Assembly (NCBI GenBank): GCA_934636825.1
Contig: CAKUBG010000017.1
Location: forward strand, 1-61,856
Direction: 5' to 3'
DNA length: 61,856 nucleotides
Source: an uncultured bacterium
GTDB lineage: Bacteria > Vulcanimicrobiota > Xenobia > Xenobiales > Xenobiaceae
Shown: positions 1-8,766 of the stretch, piece after piece
Numbering within the stretch: position 1 is the first letter of the stretch
Layout of the letters: each line of letters begins with the position of its first letter
Notes under the pieces: model-generated
What the model was told of the DNA's origin: nothing
Seen by the model: the letters and a program-made list of their open reading frames with translations, nothing else
Database searches by the model: none
Position numbers and translations under genes: made by a program

Positions 1-53
1 TAGTGGCGATGGAAGGCGCAGAACATTGGACGCGCTGTTAAGCGCGGTCCAGT

Positions 54-310
54 TCAAGCCTGGAAGAGCCGCTGTTGTAGCTAGCCAACATGAACACGAG
101 CCCGCAGCCAAAACTTGTAGCGGAATTTTTTTCACCATATCGGTAGCGCAGGCCTCTGGCCACTTCGTGGCCAGTCAGCCGGAGCGTCGATATGGCAAAA
201 AAATGGAGCTAACACGAAATAGCTAACTGGCGGGCGGCACACTATCAGCGTCTCTAAGCTGAAAAACTACGCAAACAACAAGCACAAGCCAACAGGCACG
301 GCTAACAGGC
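54..310. repeat. Left copy of a terminal inverted repeat, non-coding
   Basis: This stretch matches, in inverted orientation and imperfectly, the last 240-odd bases of the window. The best blocks are 81-110 against 61800-61830 and about 133-160 against the right copy, each close to 30 identical bases. It contains a nested hairpin (outer arms 135-142 and 188-195; inner arms 156-163 and 167-174) and one copy of a 65-bp unit that is duplicated at the right end. No convincing gene lies in bases 1-336. The open frame at 26-226 has no ribosome binding site and runs through the palindromes. It is probably a dispersed chromosomal repeat. Confidence 0.8.
135..195. repeat. Nested palindrome inside the left repeat
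   Basis: The outer arms CCATATCG and CGATATGG enclose a perfect 8-bp inner stem, CTGGCCAC-TTC-GTGGCCAG (156-174). The right-end copy keeps both stems but has a different inner stem length and loop (CTGGCC-TAAC-GGCCAG). Preservation of pairing despite changed bases suggests that the folded form, as RNA or extruded DNA, is what is maintained. The function is unknown. Confidence 0.65.
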
Positions 311-336
311 AAAAGTACTGATCCAACAAGCGTTAG

Positions 337-1329
337 CTATTTTGGTTCAGCTTTATCTTTTGTTGGCGTATTTTTAATTTTGACAGTCTGGCTGCCTCTA
401 TTGGGAGCATAGGTTGGGCGCGGTAAATTACCGGAGCGTTTATTATCGCCAATTCCGCTTGGATGTTTGGCAGTATGAACTTTGCCGCTGTTTTCATCTA
501 CTTCGCCTGGTTTGACGGGCGGGCCACCGGGAGTGCCTGGGGCTGCAGCTTGGTGCGGATGATAGTTGGGCGTACCTTGAGGCTCTACTGTAGGCATACC
601 GCTTGGGTTGTCCGACTTTAATCCTTCTGTCGGGCGCATAGTAGTAAGGAATCTAGTGTAGATAGACAGCGCTTGAGTAAACTTATCTGCCGGAGCTGAG
701 AGCATAACTATGTAGGTTTCCTGTTGCTTTTGAGTGCGCACACAAGCGATACTTATCGTATATTCGGACGACTCAGTACTTCTAATAACTTCTAATGTTT
801 GCTGAAAAACTCGCATGGAAGCCGTATTGTAAAAGCGCTCACTCACCGGTTCGGAACTAATAAAACCGGGAATATTAGCTAAATTTTGTAAAGCAAATTC
901 GGAAGCTAGCCTTTCAATGGGAATTTCCCAGCCACCGTAAGGAGAAACGATTATATGAGCCTGAAGAGCTTCCGGAGAGGAAAAATCAAAATAAAGCTGT
1001 CCGCTATTAGGATCGACTAAAACATCGAGTAACCAATCTTTGGGATGTTTAGCCATATATCTAGCTGAAAGCATATATTTTTGAAAATTAGCTTGTTGGG
1101 AAGAAAGTTGTTTTTCATAGGCTTTATCTATTTTGTTTACCAAAGATTCGGCAAAACTGCGCTTAGTCAAATTGGGAAAAGCTGCCGAAACAGCGCCGTT
1201 AGTCTGTGGTGAATTGCCATTTAATGTAATTTGCTGACTTGGTACATGAATCAAAGTATAAATAGTAACAGCGATCATGATTAAGCAAGCTGCAGCTACA
1301 CTTAAAGCGCCCCAATTTAATTTTTTCAT
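337..1329 (-). CDS. Membrane-anchored protein of unknown function
   Basis: I do not recognise this protein. Translated from the ATG at 1329 it begins MKKLNWG and has one N-terminal hydrophobic segment (about residues 6-26). A soluble region of about 220 residues follows, then a low-complexity tail rich in Pro, Gly, Thr and Lys from about residue 245. The topology suggests a single-pass protein with an extracytoplasmic domain. The start at 1329 is preferred because AAGGAA lies 6-11 bases upstream. The in-frame TTG at 1356 is the longer alternative and has no ribosome binding site. The gene stands alone, divergent from the CDF transporter. A weak promoter candidate (TATCAA/ATTATG on the plus strand, 1404-1409 and 1379-1384) lies upstream. 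Confidence 0.7.
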   Translation of the reverse strand: MKKLNWGALSVAAACLIMIAVTIYTLIHVPSQQITLNGNSPQTNGAVSAAFPNLTKRSFAESLVNKIDKAYEKQLSSQQANFQKYMLSARYMAKHPKDWLLDVLVDPNSGQLYFDFSSPEALQAHIIVSPYGGWEIPIERLASEFALQNLANIPGFISSEPVSERFYNTASMRVFQQTLEVIRSTESSEYTISIACVRTQKQQETYIVMLSAPADKFTQALSIYTRFLTTMRPTEGLKSDNPSGMPTVEPQGTPNYHPHQAAAPGTPGGPPVKPGEVDENSGKVHTAKHPSGIGDNKRSGNLPRPTYAPNRGSQTVKIKNTPTKDKAEPK

Positions 1330-1615
1330 AGATAAATTCCTTAATTTTCCCATCAACAGGCAGTTTCTTCCACTATCGATTATGCCTTTCCTTGTCTTAA
1401 ACTTATCAAGGCGTTGTTATATGGAAAATCTAAAACTCAATTTGCAAAGTAGCCAATCATTGTATAAATATTTAGTACATATACTTAACTTTTTCTTTGC
1501 TTCTAATAAATGATAATCAAATATCTAAACTCCCGAAAAATTAGTATTTAATTTATCTTCTAATTGATAAAATTTTGTGCAGGATAATACATAAAATCAT
1601 GCAATTGCTTCCAAC

Positions 1616-2710
1616 ATGTCAAATAACGATATTTCTTCTAATGCCATTACTGATAAAATAACTTCCGATTCAGAAAAATGTTGTGTGGAACATGAACATC
1701 ACCACGAAGACGAAGAACATGAACACAATCATGAACACGGAACTTGCGAGCACAATCATGAGCACAAGCATGAACATCATGATCACATGCATGGTCTATT
1801 TCATCACAACCACAATCACTTTGAAACTAACAATTTAGATGACAGTATCCGTAAGGTACTTTATATTAGTATCGCCATAAATTTAATTTATGTGGCTGTA
1901 GAAGCTTTTTGTGGCTTTAAATTTAACTCCTTAGGCTTGCTTTCCGACGCAGGACACAATCTCAGTGATGTCTTTAGTTTGGGGCTATCCCTAATTGCAG
2001 CTATTTTGGCTGGAGTACATACTAAAGCTAATTTTACTTACGGTTTGAGAAAATCGACTATTCTTATTTCCTTAATTAACGCTGTCATTTTAATTGTTGC
2101 TGTTTTAGGTATCATTTATGAAAGCATTCAGCGTTTCAGTCACCCCGAGCCTATTCAAGGAGTTATGGTCTCTTATGTAGCGGCTGTAGGTATCTTGATC
2201 AATGGTTTGACCGTTTATTTACTCAATAAAAACCGCAGTGATGATTTAAATGTTGCTGGCGCATTCTGGCATATGATGGCCGATACTTTGGTATCTATAG
2301 GCGTACTGGTTTCCGGTATTATTATTTACTTTACCAATTTATATATAATCGACACTATTATAAGTTTAATTGTGGCAGTTATTATTATTGTCTCCTCTTG
2401 GGATTTTTTGTGCGACAGCTTAAAAATTGCTGTAGATGGTGTACCTAGCAGTATCAATTTAGATGAAGTCACCCAAAAATGTTTAAAAGTTAAAGGTGTA
2501 AAAAGTATTCATCATATACACATTTGGGCTGTTAGTACCAGATTGAATGCTCTCACTGCTCATATTGTTGTTGATCATAAAGTTGATGGACATCTTGTTA
2601 AAAGTGAACTCAGAAAAGTGCTTGCTCAATTAGGAATTGAACATGCTACTTTAGAGCTGGAAGATGCTAACGAAGAGTGTACGGCTAATGAAGCTTGTTG
2701 TCATAGTTAA
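1616..2710 (+). CDS. Cation diffusion facilitator (Zn/Cd/Co efflux), CzcD/ZitB type
   Basis: This is a proton-coupled divalent metal exporter of the inner membrane. Residues 25-70 form a very His-rich cytoplasmic leader typical of CzcD-like zinc exporters. Six membrane segments follow (about 81-275). The two HxxxD metal sites are visible: H114/D118 in segment 2 (SDAGHNLSD) and H219/D223 in segment 5. The C-terminal cytoplasmic metal-binding domain includes the HHIHIWAVS strand (299-307). The tail carries an extra cluster (CTANEACCHS) that may bind metal. Length (364) is normal for a His-rich CDF. The start has no clear ribosome binding site. Zinc is the likeliest substrate, but specificity cannot be read from sequence alone. 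The upstream 1330-1615 gap is AT-rich and shows no recognisable metalloregulator operator. Confidence 0.93.
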   Translation: MSNNDISSNAITDKITSDSEKCCVEHEHHHEDEEHEHNHEHGTCEHNHEHKHEHHDHMHGLFHHNHNHFETNNLDDSIRKVLYISIAINLIYVAVEAFCGFKFNSLGLLSDAGHNLSDVFSLGLSLIAAILAGVHTKANFTYGLRKSTILISLINAVILIVAVLGIIYESIQRFSHPEPIQGVMVSYVAAVGILINGLTVYLLNKNRSDDLNVAGAFWHMMADTLVSIGVLVSGIIIYFTNLYIIDTIISLIVAVIIIVSSWDFLCDSLKIAVDGVPSSINLDEVTQKCLKVKGVKSIHHIHIWAVSTRLNALTAHIVVDHKVDGHLVKSELRKVLAQLGIEHATLELEDANEECTANEACCHS

Positions 2711-2740
2711 TAACTAAACCGGATCTATTTTTCGGACGCA

Positions 2741-2779
2741 GAAAAAATAAAGACCTGCAGTATGTTGTACGGCAGGTCT
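2741..2779 (-). terminator. Rho-independent terminator of the hydrolase gene
   Basis: The perfect 8-bp stem AGACCTGC/GCAGGTCT (2751-2758 with 2772-2779) is followed on the minus strand by a T-rich run (2750-2741). It ends the minus-strand hydrolase gene and sits between two convergent genes. Confidence 0.8.
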
Positions 2780-2795
2780 CTATTGTGTAAATAGA

Positions 2796-3806
2796 CTAAT
2801 CGTGTTCAGCTAAAAAAGTAAAAACATCTTGCCAAGCACATTCAGTTTCGCGCCGTTCAGCTTGAGTTACTCCGTTTTTGAGATATGGTGCATATACTAA
2901 AAAACCGTGCAAACAATTGGGGTACTCTTTGTATTGATAATTTGCGCCGCGCTTTTTTAAAGTTTGGGCTAAAATTCGGCCTTGTTGGGGAGGAGTAATG
3001 TCATCTTGGCCGCCTTGTAATATCAATATAGGAACTTGCAATTTTTCTGCAGCAGTTAAGCCGTGACGAATACTGAAAGATTGAGGGCGAGCTTGAGGGC
3101 CGTCGCCGTAAGTTCTTCTGGTAATAGGATCTTTACCTAACTTGCCAGCTTTTTTTAAATAGTCCCACCAAGAATAAATATCGGCTACTCCATAGGCAAA
3201 AATTACACCTTTAATTTCTCCCGGAGCCAAACGCGAAGCTGCTAAAAGACTTATTAAAGCGCCGTGTGAAGCGCCCATAAGGTAAACGCTATCTGTTTTT
3301 ACAACTGAGCGCAGCAAGGGCAAAACATTGATTACATCATCAACTTCGCCTTTAGCTATTTCTATCTGACCTTCGGAGCCATCTTCACCGCGATAACTTG
3401 GAGAAAAGACGGCAAATCCCTTAGAGGCTAGACGTAAACTTGAGAGCTCGTGGTATTTAGAAATGCCTGAAATGCCATCATGGTTAAAAATTATCAGTGA
3501 TTGGGGAGTGGTTGTTTTTGCTGCTGTATACAGTTTGCCTTTAACTTTTAACTTGCCTGAAGGGTAAGTCCATTCCTGAATATTTATACCTTGCTTAGAA
3601 GGCAAAGTGCGGATAGAGACTTTTTCTAAAGCTTCAGAAGTTGCGGTGGCAGCTTGGCTTTGAGCAAATAAAGTTGCGTGGATTTTTTTTTCTGTTGAAG
3701 TAAAAGAATGATCGTTTGCTAAAGCTGGGCCTGCGCCTACTAAGCAAGAAGCCAAAAGTAAGGTACCGCAATTAAAACGGAAAAATTTTGATAAACAACT
3801 TTTCAT
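2796..3806 (-). CDS. Secreted alpha/beta hydrolase (dienelactone hydrolase/S9 peptidase-like)
   Basis: This is a probable periplasmic serine hydrolase of the alpha/beta fold. From the ATG at 3806 it is 336 residues long. An N-terminal signal peptide (residues 1-30) ends at a likely Ala-x-Ala site (ALAND). The nucleophile elbow is GASHG with Ser180, the acid is Asp268 or Asp269 in GGQDD, and the catalytic His is H300 in CLHGF, in the usual order. The oxyanion-side strand with NHDG lies at 109-112. Substrate is unknown: dienelactone hydrolase, acyl-peptidase or esterase activity are all possible. An in-frame TTG two codons upstream (3812) is less likely. The gene is monocistronic, with its own terminator downstream. 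Confidence 0.85.
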   Translation of the reverse strand: MKSCLSKFFRFNCGTLLLASCLVGAGPALANDHSFTSTEKKIHATLFAQSQAATATSEALEKVSIRTLPSKQGINIQEWTYPSGKLKVKGKLYTAAKTTTPQSLIIFNHDGISGISKYHELSSLRLASKGFAVFSPSYRGEDGSEGQIEIAKGEVDDVINVLPLLRSVVKTDSVYLMGASHGALISLLAASRLAPGEIKGVIFAYGVADIYSWWDYLKKAGKLGKDPITRRTYGDGPQARPQSFSIRHGLTAAEKLQVPILILQGGQDDITPPQQGRILAQTLKKRGANYQYKEYPNCLHGFLVYAPYLKNGVTQAERRETECAWQDVFTFLAEHD

Positions 3807-3936
3807 AAACAAATTTTTTCTTGGCTATAGCTAGTCTACCTGCCCATGCCACAGATGGGGCGCTAAAAAGGGATTATTATCAAGGCAGGGAATGCAGGAG
3901 CGCTTATTTTTTAGAAAGGTAGGCGGATAATACAAT

Positions 3937-4386
3937 ATGCCTAGTTTTTTATCTCTGCATTATTACATTCCCTATTATATAACCGCTCTTGTTATTTTAG
4001 CCGTAATTTATTATTCATACGCAACTACTAACGGAGCTCATCGCTTTGGTATGCACGTTGGCAGACGCTTGGGTGAAGCCGTTTTTATTGCCATTGCCGG
4101 TTTCTTGCTTCCCAACGTAAAATTTGGCAGCGTGCCCGGTTTGAATTTAATTTGGTCTGATCTCAACCTCTATCAATTGGCCATTGTATGGGGTGTTGTT
4201 GGCTTAGTTGTCTCTTCGGTTGCTTGGTTCTTCAAGCATGATTTTAATGATCATAGCAGTAAATTATATGTCGGACAGGCTGATAATGAAGTGCGTCGCA
4301 CTGTAAATGTGGTAGTAACTCACGAAGTTGTCACTCGCGAGGACGACGAAAAGAAAGCTACCGAAGCTAAAGAAGACAAGAAATAA
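3937..4386 (+). CDS. Small polytopic membrane protein of unknown function
   Basis: I do not recognise this 149-residue protein. Three hydrophobic segments are visible (about 11-29, 46-60 and 80-98), followed by a hydrophilic, charged C-terminal tail ending in a Lys/Glu-rich stretch. The motif HRFGMHVGRRLGE between segments 1 and 2 is conspicuous and might be conserved. The ATG at 3937 is preceded by AGGTAGG at a workable distance. It lies 27 bases upstream of surE in the same direction and is probably co-transcribed with surE and the following histidine kinase. Confidence 0.75.
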   Translation: MPSFLSLHYYIPYYITALVILAVIYYSYATTNGAHRFGMHVGRRLGEAVFIAIAGFLLPNVKFGSVPGLNLIWSDLNLYQLAIVWGVVGLVVSSVAWFFKHDFNDHSSKLYVGQADNEVRRTVNVVVTHEVVTREDDEKKATEAKEDKK

Positions 4387-4413
4387 ACTTTTTGTATAGA
4401 TAGGCTCAGAGAA

Positions 4414-5184
4414 GTGCATATACTTATAACTAACGACGATGGTATCGATGCTCCCGGCATTAAAGCTTTGGCTGCCGAGTTCGCTGCCATTAAAGATGTA
4501 AAAATAACTGTAGTAGCTCCCCATTTACAGCGCAGTGCTTCTAGCCATTCGCTTACATTTCACGATCCTTTGCGCATCTATAGGCAATGGGAAGAAGGTA
4601 ATGTACGTTGGTTCGCAGCCAGCGGCACTCCCACCGATTGTGTTATGTTAGGCTTATACAAGATATGTGGTGAAAAGCCGGATTTCTTGCTTACTGGCAT
4701 CAATCGCGGAGCTAATATGGGCTACGATATTTCTTATTCGGCTACAGTATCTTCCGCCTTGGAAGGTATCGTTATGAAAGTGCCTTCTCTGGCCGTATCT
4801 TTGGTAGGACGCAATCCTCAGCGTTACGATATGGCTGCTCGCTGGGCTCATCGCTTATTTGACAAATGGCAAGCTTCCGAAATTAGCGTTCCTCATCACT
4901 CGATTTTGAGCATGAATGTTCCTGACATTCCAGAGGATGAGATCAAGGGCTTGCTCTTTACTCGCCAAGGTAGGAGCATCTATCACCAAGATGTTAAACA
5001 ATTTACCGATCCTTGGGGTGGGGAATATTATTGGATCCATGGTGAGCTTCCTCAAGGAGAACTCGATGAAGGCACCGATTTTAAAGCTATACATGATGGT
5101 TACGTTTCGGTTACGCCTATACAAATGAGCTTTACCGACAATGAAACTTTAGCGCGTTTGCGAAATACCGAATTAAAATTCTGA
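4414..5184 (+). CDS. surE: 5'/3'-nucleotidase SurE
   Basis: SurE is a divalent-metal-dependent survival phosphatase that removes phosphate from nucleoside monophosphates. The protein starts at GTG (MHILITNDDG) with the metal-binding Asp8-Asp9 of the NDDG signature directly at the N-terminus. The RSASSHSLT loop (about 40-48) and the TGINRGANMG loop with Asn97 complete the family active site. Its 256 residues match the usual length. It is placed between an unknown membrane protein and a sensor kinase, with only 15 bases to the next start. Confidence 0.96.
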   Translation: MHILITNDDGIDAPGIKALAAEFAAIKDVKITVVAPHLQRSASSHSLTFHDPLRIYRQWEEGNVRWFAASGTPTDCVMLGLYKICGEKPDFLLTGINRGANMGYDISYSATVSSALEGIVMKVPSLAVSLVGRNPQRYDMAARWAHRLFDKWQASEISVPHHSILSMNVPDIPEDEIKGLLFTRQGRSIYHQDVKQFTDPWGGEYYWIHGELPQGELDEGTDFKAIHDGYVSVTPIQMSFTDNETLARLRNTELKF

Positions 5185-5199
5185 TTTTAGTGAGGAGCT

Positions 5200-6402
5200 A
5201 TGGCCCACGCAGAAGAGCAAGATCAGATAACAGGTTTGCCTTTTTTGTCTTCGCTTTACGAGCGTATTGCTAAGACTATACGTAAGGGGCAGGCTGTAGG
5301 TTTTGTATTTTTTGACATAAGGCAATTTCGCGTCTTGGTGAAAAAAGAGGGCAGCCAAAAAGCTAGGTCGATTATGGCCGCTTTAGGTAAAGAACTCAAG
5401 GAAAAGTATCGCACTATTTGTCGTGAAGATGATATTTTGGCCATATCCGATAAAGACGAAGATTGTTTCGTTTTGTTGCTTTTGGCTGCCCCTCGCATTT
5501 TACCAAATCTAACTGAGGCTTCCGTAAAAAAGGCTTCGCAGCGCATTCTTAAATTCTTTAATGCGTCTGCTGGAGAGATAGCCTCTCAATTCAACTTAGA
5601 TGTCAGTTTGGAATTTCACAGCGGTTACAGTTTGATTCCTGCTGAGCCGGAAGCTCCTGTTGAGCGTCTGGTGTTAGAAGCTCAGCGTGAAGCTTACCGC
5701 AAAAGTGAATTGAACGATATTCTGGTCAATTTCCTTTCCAATATTACTCACGAGTTGCGCACTCCGCTTACTTGTATAAAAGGATACACAGAAACTCTTC
5801 TTGATGGCGCTCTGGAAGACAAAGAATTGGCTTATCAGTGGTTGCGCATTATAAGTCAAGAAACCAACCGCTTAGAAAAGCTAATTAGCGATTTAGCCGA
5901 TATATCTATGATTGAAGCTCAACAATTCGAGTTTCAGCGTGAGGCTGTCGATCTGGCTTCTTTGGTACGCCATGCTATTGATGTATTGCATATAAACGCT
6001 GTCAAGCATGAAATTGAAATAAGTTTTACTTGTCCGAAAGATTTGCCTCTAATGATGCTGGATCCGGGAAGAATCAGTCAGGTCATATTAAACTTATTAG
6101 ATAATGCTATAAAATATTCGACTGGCCATTCTACAGTTGAAGTTATTATAAAACAGCCCAACACTTCTGTTGTTGAATTAGAAGTGCATGATCATGGTCC
6201 AGGCATTCCGGAAAGTAAATTGCCCTACATTTTTGAGCGTTTCTATCGAGGAGGTACCGACCGTGATGTTTATGGCCGCGGTTTGGGATTGGCTATAGTC
6301 AAGTGTATAGCCGAAGCTCATGGTGGACAAGTGTCGGTACATTCTGTAGTAGGCCAAGGCAGCGTTTTTACTCTTTCTTTGCCTATAATAAAAGCCGATT
6401 GA
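5200..6402 (+). CDS. Sensor histidine kinase with a GGDEF-like N-terminal domain
   Basis: This two-component sensor kinase has no membrane segment, so it is cytosolic. Residues 8-165 look like a degenerate GGDEF fold: it opens TGLPFLSSLYERI and has a conserved FFDIRQF strand, but the catalytic GGDEF position reads DKDEDCF, so it cannot make c-di-GMP. A HisKA domain with phospho-accepting His184 (NITHELRTPL) is followed by HATPase_c. Its N box is LNLLDNAIKYS (297-307), its G1 box DHGPG (331-335) and its G2 box GRGLGLA (359-365). All catalytic parts are intact. No response regulator is nearby, so it is an orphan kinase. The ATG at 5200 follows GAGGAG closely. Confidence 0.93.
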   Translation: MAHAEEQDQITGLPFLSSLYERIAKTIRKGQAVGFVFFDIRQFRVLVKKEGSQKARSIMAALGKELKEKYRTICREDDILAISDKDEDCFVLLLLAAPRILPNLTEASVKKASQRILKFFNASAGEIASQFNLDVSLEFHSGYSLIPAEPEAPVERLVLEAQREAYRKSELNDILVNFLSNITHELRTPLTCIKGYTETLLDGALEDKELAYQWLRIISQETNRLEKLISDLADISMIEAQQFEFQREAVDLASLVRHAIDVLHINAVKHEIEISFTCPKDLPLMMLDPGRISQVILNLLDNAIKYSTGHSTVEVIIKQPNTSVVELEVHDHGPGIPESKLPYIFERFYRGGTDRDVYGRGLGLAIVKCIAEAHGGQVSVHSVVGQGSVFTLSLPIIKAD

Positions 6403-6449
6403 TTATTTTTTAGCAAAGCTAGGATTTCAGACTATTTCAGGAGTTTTTT

Positions 6450-7205
6450 ATGCGTACTTATCAGCTTTTGGGTGTCAAGTTCCATGCCATTACTACAGAC
6501 GAAGCTCTTCGGATTATGGAAAGTTACTTAGAAGAGGATAAGCCCCATTTAGTTGTTACAGTAGGGCCGGAAATGATCATGCGCGCTCAACAAGATGAAG
6601 AGTTTAAGCGTATAGTTAACGAAGCAGATTTAGTTGTGGCTGATGGTAATGGTGTTCTTTGGGCTGCTTCTCGCTGTGGTGTCAAAGTTCCGGAAAGAAT
6701 CGCCGGAGTAGAGCTTATAGAAAAATTTGCTGAATTGTTGTCCAAACGTCAACCTAAGGCAGGTCTCTATCTTTTGGGAGCTGCTCCTGGAATAGCTGAA
6801 AAAGCTGGAGAAAAATTAAAAGAACGCTATAAAGACTTGCCTTTAGTGGGAGTGCATGATGGCTTTTTTAAAGATGAATCTGCAGTTGTAGAAGAGATTA
6901 AAACTAGCGGTGCCAAGGTTATTTATGCGGCTTTAGGTTCTCCCAAACAAGAAAAATTTATATGCCAACACAGTAGGGAAGCCGGGCTTAGAGTAGGCGT
7001 AGGTGTAGGGGGAAGCTTTGATGTAATTTCTGGTTTAAAGAAAAGAGCACCGCAATTTTTTATCAAGTTACGTTTAGAATGGCTGTATAGAGCGTTAGCG
7101 GAACCTAGTCGTTGGCGTAGAATATTAGCTGTACCTAAATTTATGTGGCTGGTTATAAAACAAGGTCGGGGGGCTGTCACAGAATGGAAAGAAAAAGAGT
7201 CCTAA
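6450..7205 (+). CDS. WecG/TagA/CpsF-family glycosyltransferase
   Basis: This enzyme belongs to glycosyltransferase family 26, which transfers an N-acetyl-mannosaminyl or related sugar to undecaprenyl-pyrophosphate-GlcNAc. Family marks are the strand HLVVTVGPEM (33-42), the catalytic-region Asp65 in VVADGNGV, the LYLLGAAPG Rossmann turn (107-115) and LGSPKQEKF (162-170). The basic C-terminus (200-251) is a membrane-association tail as in TagA. Length 251 is normal. The last 22 bases overlap comF, implying co-translation, although the two functions are unrelated. No other polysaccharide-assembly genes adjoin it, so the product is unknown. Confidence 0.92.
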   Translation: MRTYQLLGVKFHAITTDEALRIMESYLEEDKPHLVVTVGPEMIMRAQQDEEFKRIVNEADLVVADGNGVLWAASRCGVKVPERIAGVELIEKFAELLSKRQPKAGLYLLGAAPGIAEKAGEKLKERYKDLPLVGVHDGFFKDESAVVEEIKTSGAKVIYAALGSPKQEKFICQHSREAGLRVGVGVGGSFDVISGLKKRAPQFFIKLRLEWLYRALAEPSRWRRILAVPKFMWLVIKQGRGAVTEWKEKES

Positions 7206-7906
7206 CTATAAAAGATCGTCCCTGGTGGGAGCGTGCTCTAGATTATTTATATACACCCAATTGCCCCGGATGCGGAGAGTTGCCCGTTTATGGCTTGTGT
7301 TCTGCATGTCTGGAGCAAGTAAAACCGCTGCGTTTACAACTTCATTCCGGATTAGTTGTTTATAGCGGCGGTTTTTATGAGGGCAGTTTAAAGAAGGCGA
7401 TTTTAGCCTTAAAAAAGTCAGAACAAACTTATCTATACTACGCACTCGTGCGTTTACTTTTACGAGCTTTACCTACACACTTTGTACAGCGTCCTTTTTA
7501 TTGTCTGCCTATACCGGCTAACACTGAGCGTTTGCGCCGTCGCGGTTTTTATGTTCCTCATCTGTTTATAAAAGAATTATTGCGCCAAATTTCTCTTTGG
7601 CAAGAAGGAAACGGCTGGTTAGTGGCTTCGCGCGATTTCCAAGTACAGAAGCTTTTAGGAAGACGCGAACGTTTTCAAAATATGGAAAATGGTTATATAG
7701 CTACTTCTTCGGCACAAGGCAGATCCATTATTTTAGTTGATGATGTACTTACTACCGGTGCCACCCTTACAGAGGCGGCTCTGGCTTTATTGCAAAGTGG
7801 AAGTCAAAAAATCTGCGCTTTAACGGCAGCTGTATCGCCCCATCTTCGGAGAGCGGATATAGTTATTGAAGAACTTATTCCCAATATGATAAAAATAAGC
7901 AACTGA
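7184..7906 (+). CDS. comF: ComF family phosphoribosyltransferase-like protein
   Basis: This is a ComF/GntX-type protein, linked in other bacteria to DNA uptake or DNA metabolism. It has an N-terminal four-Cys zinc motif (CPGCGELPVYGLCSAC) and a C-terminal PRPP-binding loop (IILVDDVLTTGAT). An internal GNT-like segment (PIPANTERLRRRGF) is also typical. The ATG at 7184 (MERKRVL) is chosen because a G-rich ribosome binding site precedes it. An upstream in-frame start at 7145 would overlap the previous gene further. The C-terminus is slightly longer than the shortest homologues. No other competence gene is in the window. Confidence 0.92.
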   Translation: MERKRVLTIKDRPWWERALDYLYTPNCPGCGELPVYGLCSACLEQVKPLRLQLHSGLVVYSGGFYEGSLKKAILALKKSEQTYLYYALVRLLLRALPTHFVQRPFYCLPIPANTERLRRRGFYVPHLFIKELLRQISLWQEGNGWLVASRDFQVQKLLGRRERFQNMENGYIATSSAQGRSIILVDDVLTTGATLTEAALALLQSGSQKICALTAAVSPHLRRADIVIEELIPNMIKISN

Positions 7907-7931
7907 TAAAAAACTATTTTAGTTCAGTCAA

Positions 7932-8600
7932 TTAAGGTAGTAAATTGCTGTCTAAATGATCGTCAATAATAGGAGTTGTTACCATGATATAAGTAATCTT
8001 GTGCTCTTGCACTCCAAAATGGACGCCTTGCTCCCAATAATGGAGCGTATAGCGCTGCCCAAGATCGCTTAAAGATTCGGATACTCTTTGTCCCTTGGTT
8101 TCAGCTTCATAATTATCACCAAAAACTCGCAAAGCGTTCTCTATATCAGAGCCGACTTTTATTTGTTTGCATATATCTGCATGTTTGTTGTTGATAATAC
8201 CTAATACAAAATTAGGATTAGTTACAAAAATTGAGGTTACTTTATTTTTACTTACAGAAACGTTAAGTTGATATTTTTTGAATAAATACAAGATGCTGCC
8301 GTCTTGCGGTCTAATAGAAGCTTCTCCCAGAGTGGGCTCTAAAACAGAAGCTGACATATTTAACGTAATAAAGCCGACACGGTATCCGGGAACAATGCGA
8401 TTATCGTAAGGGCCGGGCTTGGCAAAAACTGTTTGCTGGGGATAAATACCATTTGACCACAGCAAAACGGCAACCATCAGTCCTAATACCATAGTAACGG
8501 CCATAAAAAGGACTAATATGGTAGGAACGCGTGTTAAAGTTGATTTAGACATCGTAAAAAAATGTTTTTTCGCCACGATAGAGCAATAGAGCGAAGGCAT
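7932..8600 (-). CDS. Membrane-anchored protein with two repeat modules (paralogue of the 18911-19777 protein)
   Basis: The named family is not recognised. An N-terminal membrane anchor (about 26-48) is followed by two copies of a roughly 65-residue beta-rich module, at about 69-128 and 145-208. Each has the pattern G(x)xVGxIxL...LG/FG...Y...V...I.V. The same module appears four times in the secreted protein at 18911-19777; compare IVPGYRVGFITL here with IVPGKRVGSIKI there. The spacing resembles SmpA/OmlA-like folds, but this is only a resemblance. An internal ATG at 8552 (MSKSTL) is an equally plausible start; neither has a ribosome binding site. A promoter candidate (TTGACA, TATAAA) lies upstream. 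Confidence 0.75.
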   Translation of the reverse strand: MPSLYCSIVAKKHFFTMSKSTLTRVPTILVLFMAVTMVLGLMVAVLLWSNGIYPQQTVFAKPGPYDNRIVPGYRVGFITLNMSASVLEPTLGEASIRPQDGSILYLFKKYQLNVSVSKNKVTSIFVTNPNFVLGIINNKHADICKQIKVGSDIENALRVFGDNYEAETKGQRVSESLSDLGQRYTLHYWEQGVHFGVQEHKITYIMVTTPIIDDHLDSNLLP

Positions 8601-8663
8601 GTTAGGTAGAGTTGAACAACTGAACTTAGGACTAATGTGGACATAAGCAGCATTAACCGCACC

Positions 8664-8692
8664 TTTTTATATTGTGATATAAATTTTGTCAA
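8664..8692 (-). promoter_or_regulatory. Sigma-70-type promoter for the 7932-8600 gene
   Basis: On the minus strand there is a perfect TTGACA (8692-8687), preceded by a second TTGAC, and an A/T-rich -10 (TATAAA or TAAAAA, 8671-8664) with a 15-17 base spacer. The predicted transcript starts about 55 bases before the long start codon. Confidence 0.5.
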
Positions 8693-8766
8693 GCGTCAAG
8701 GGGGTGCCAGTGAGAGGAAATGTCGAAAAAAGGTGACTTAATTGCAAATTAGATGAGGATAGAACA

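Noticed and set aside
26..226. 66-residue open frame at the left end
   Set aside because: It runs through the palindromic terminal repeat, has no ribosome binding site, and its match at the right end is in inverted, non-coding sequence.
1277..1513. 78-residue plus-strand frame
   Set aside because: It overlaps the start and promoter of the minus-strand gene, and the translation is unlike a protein domain.
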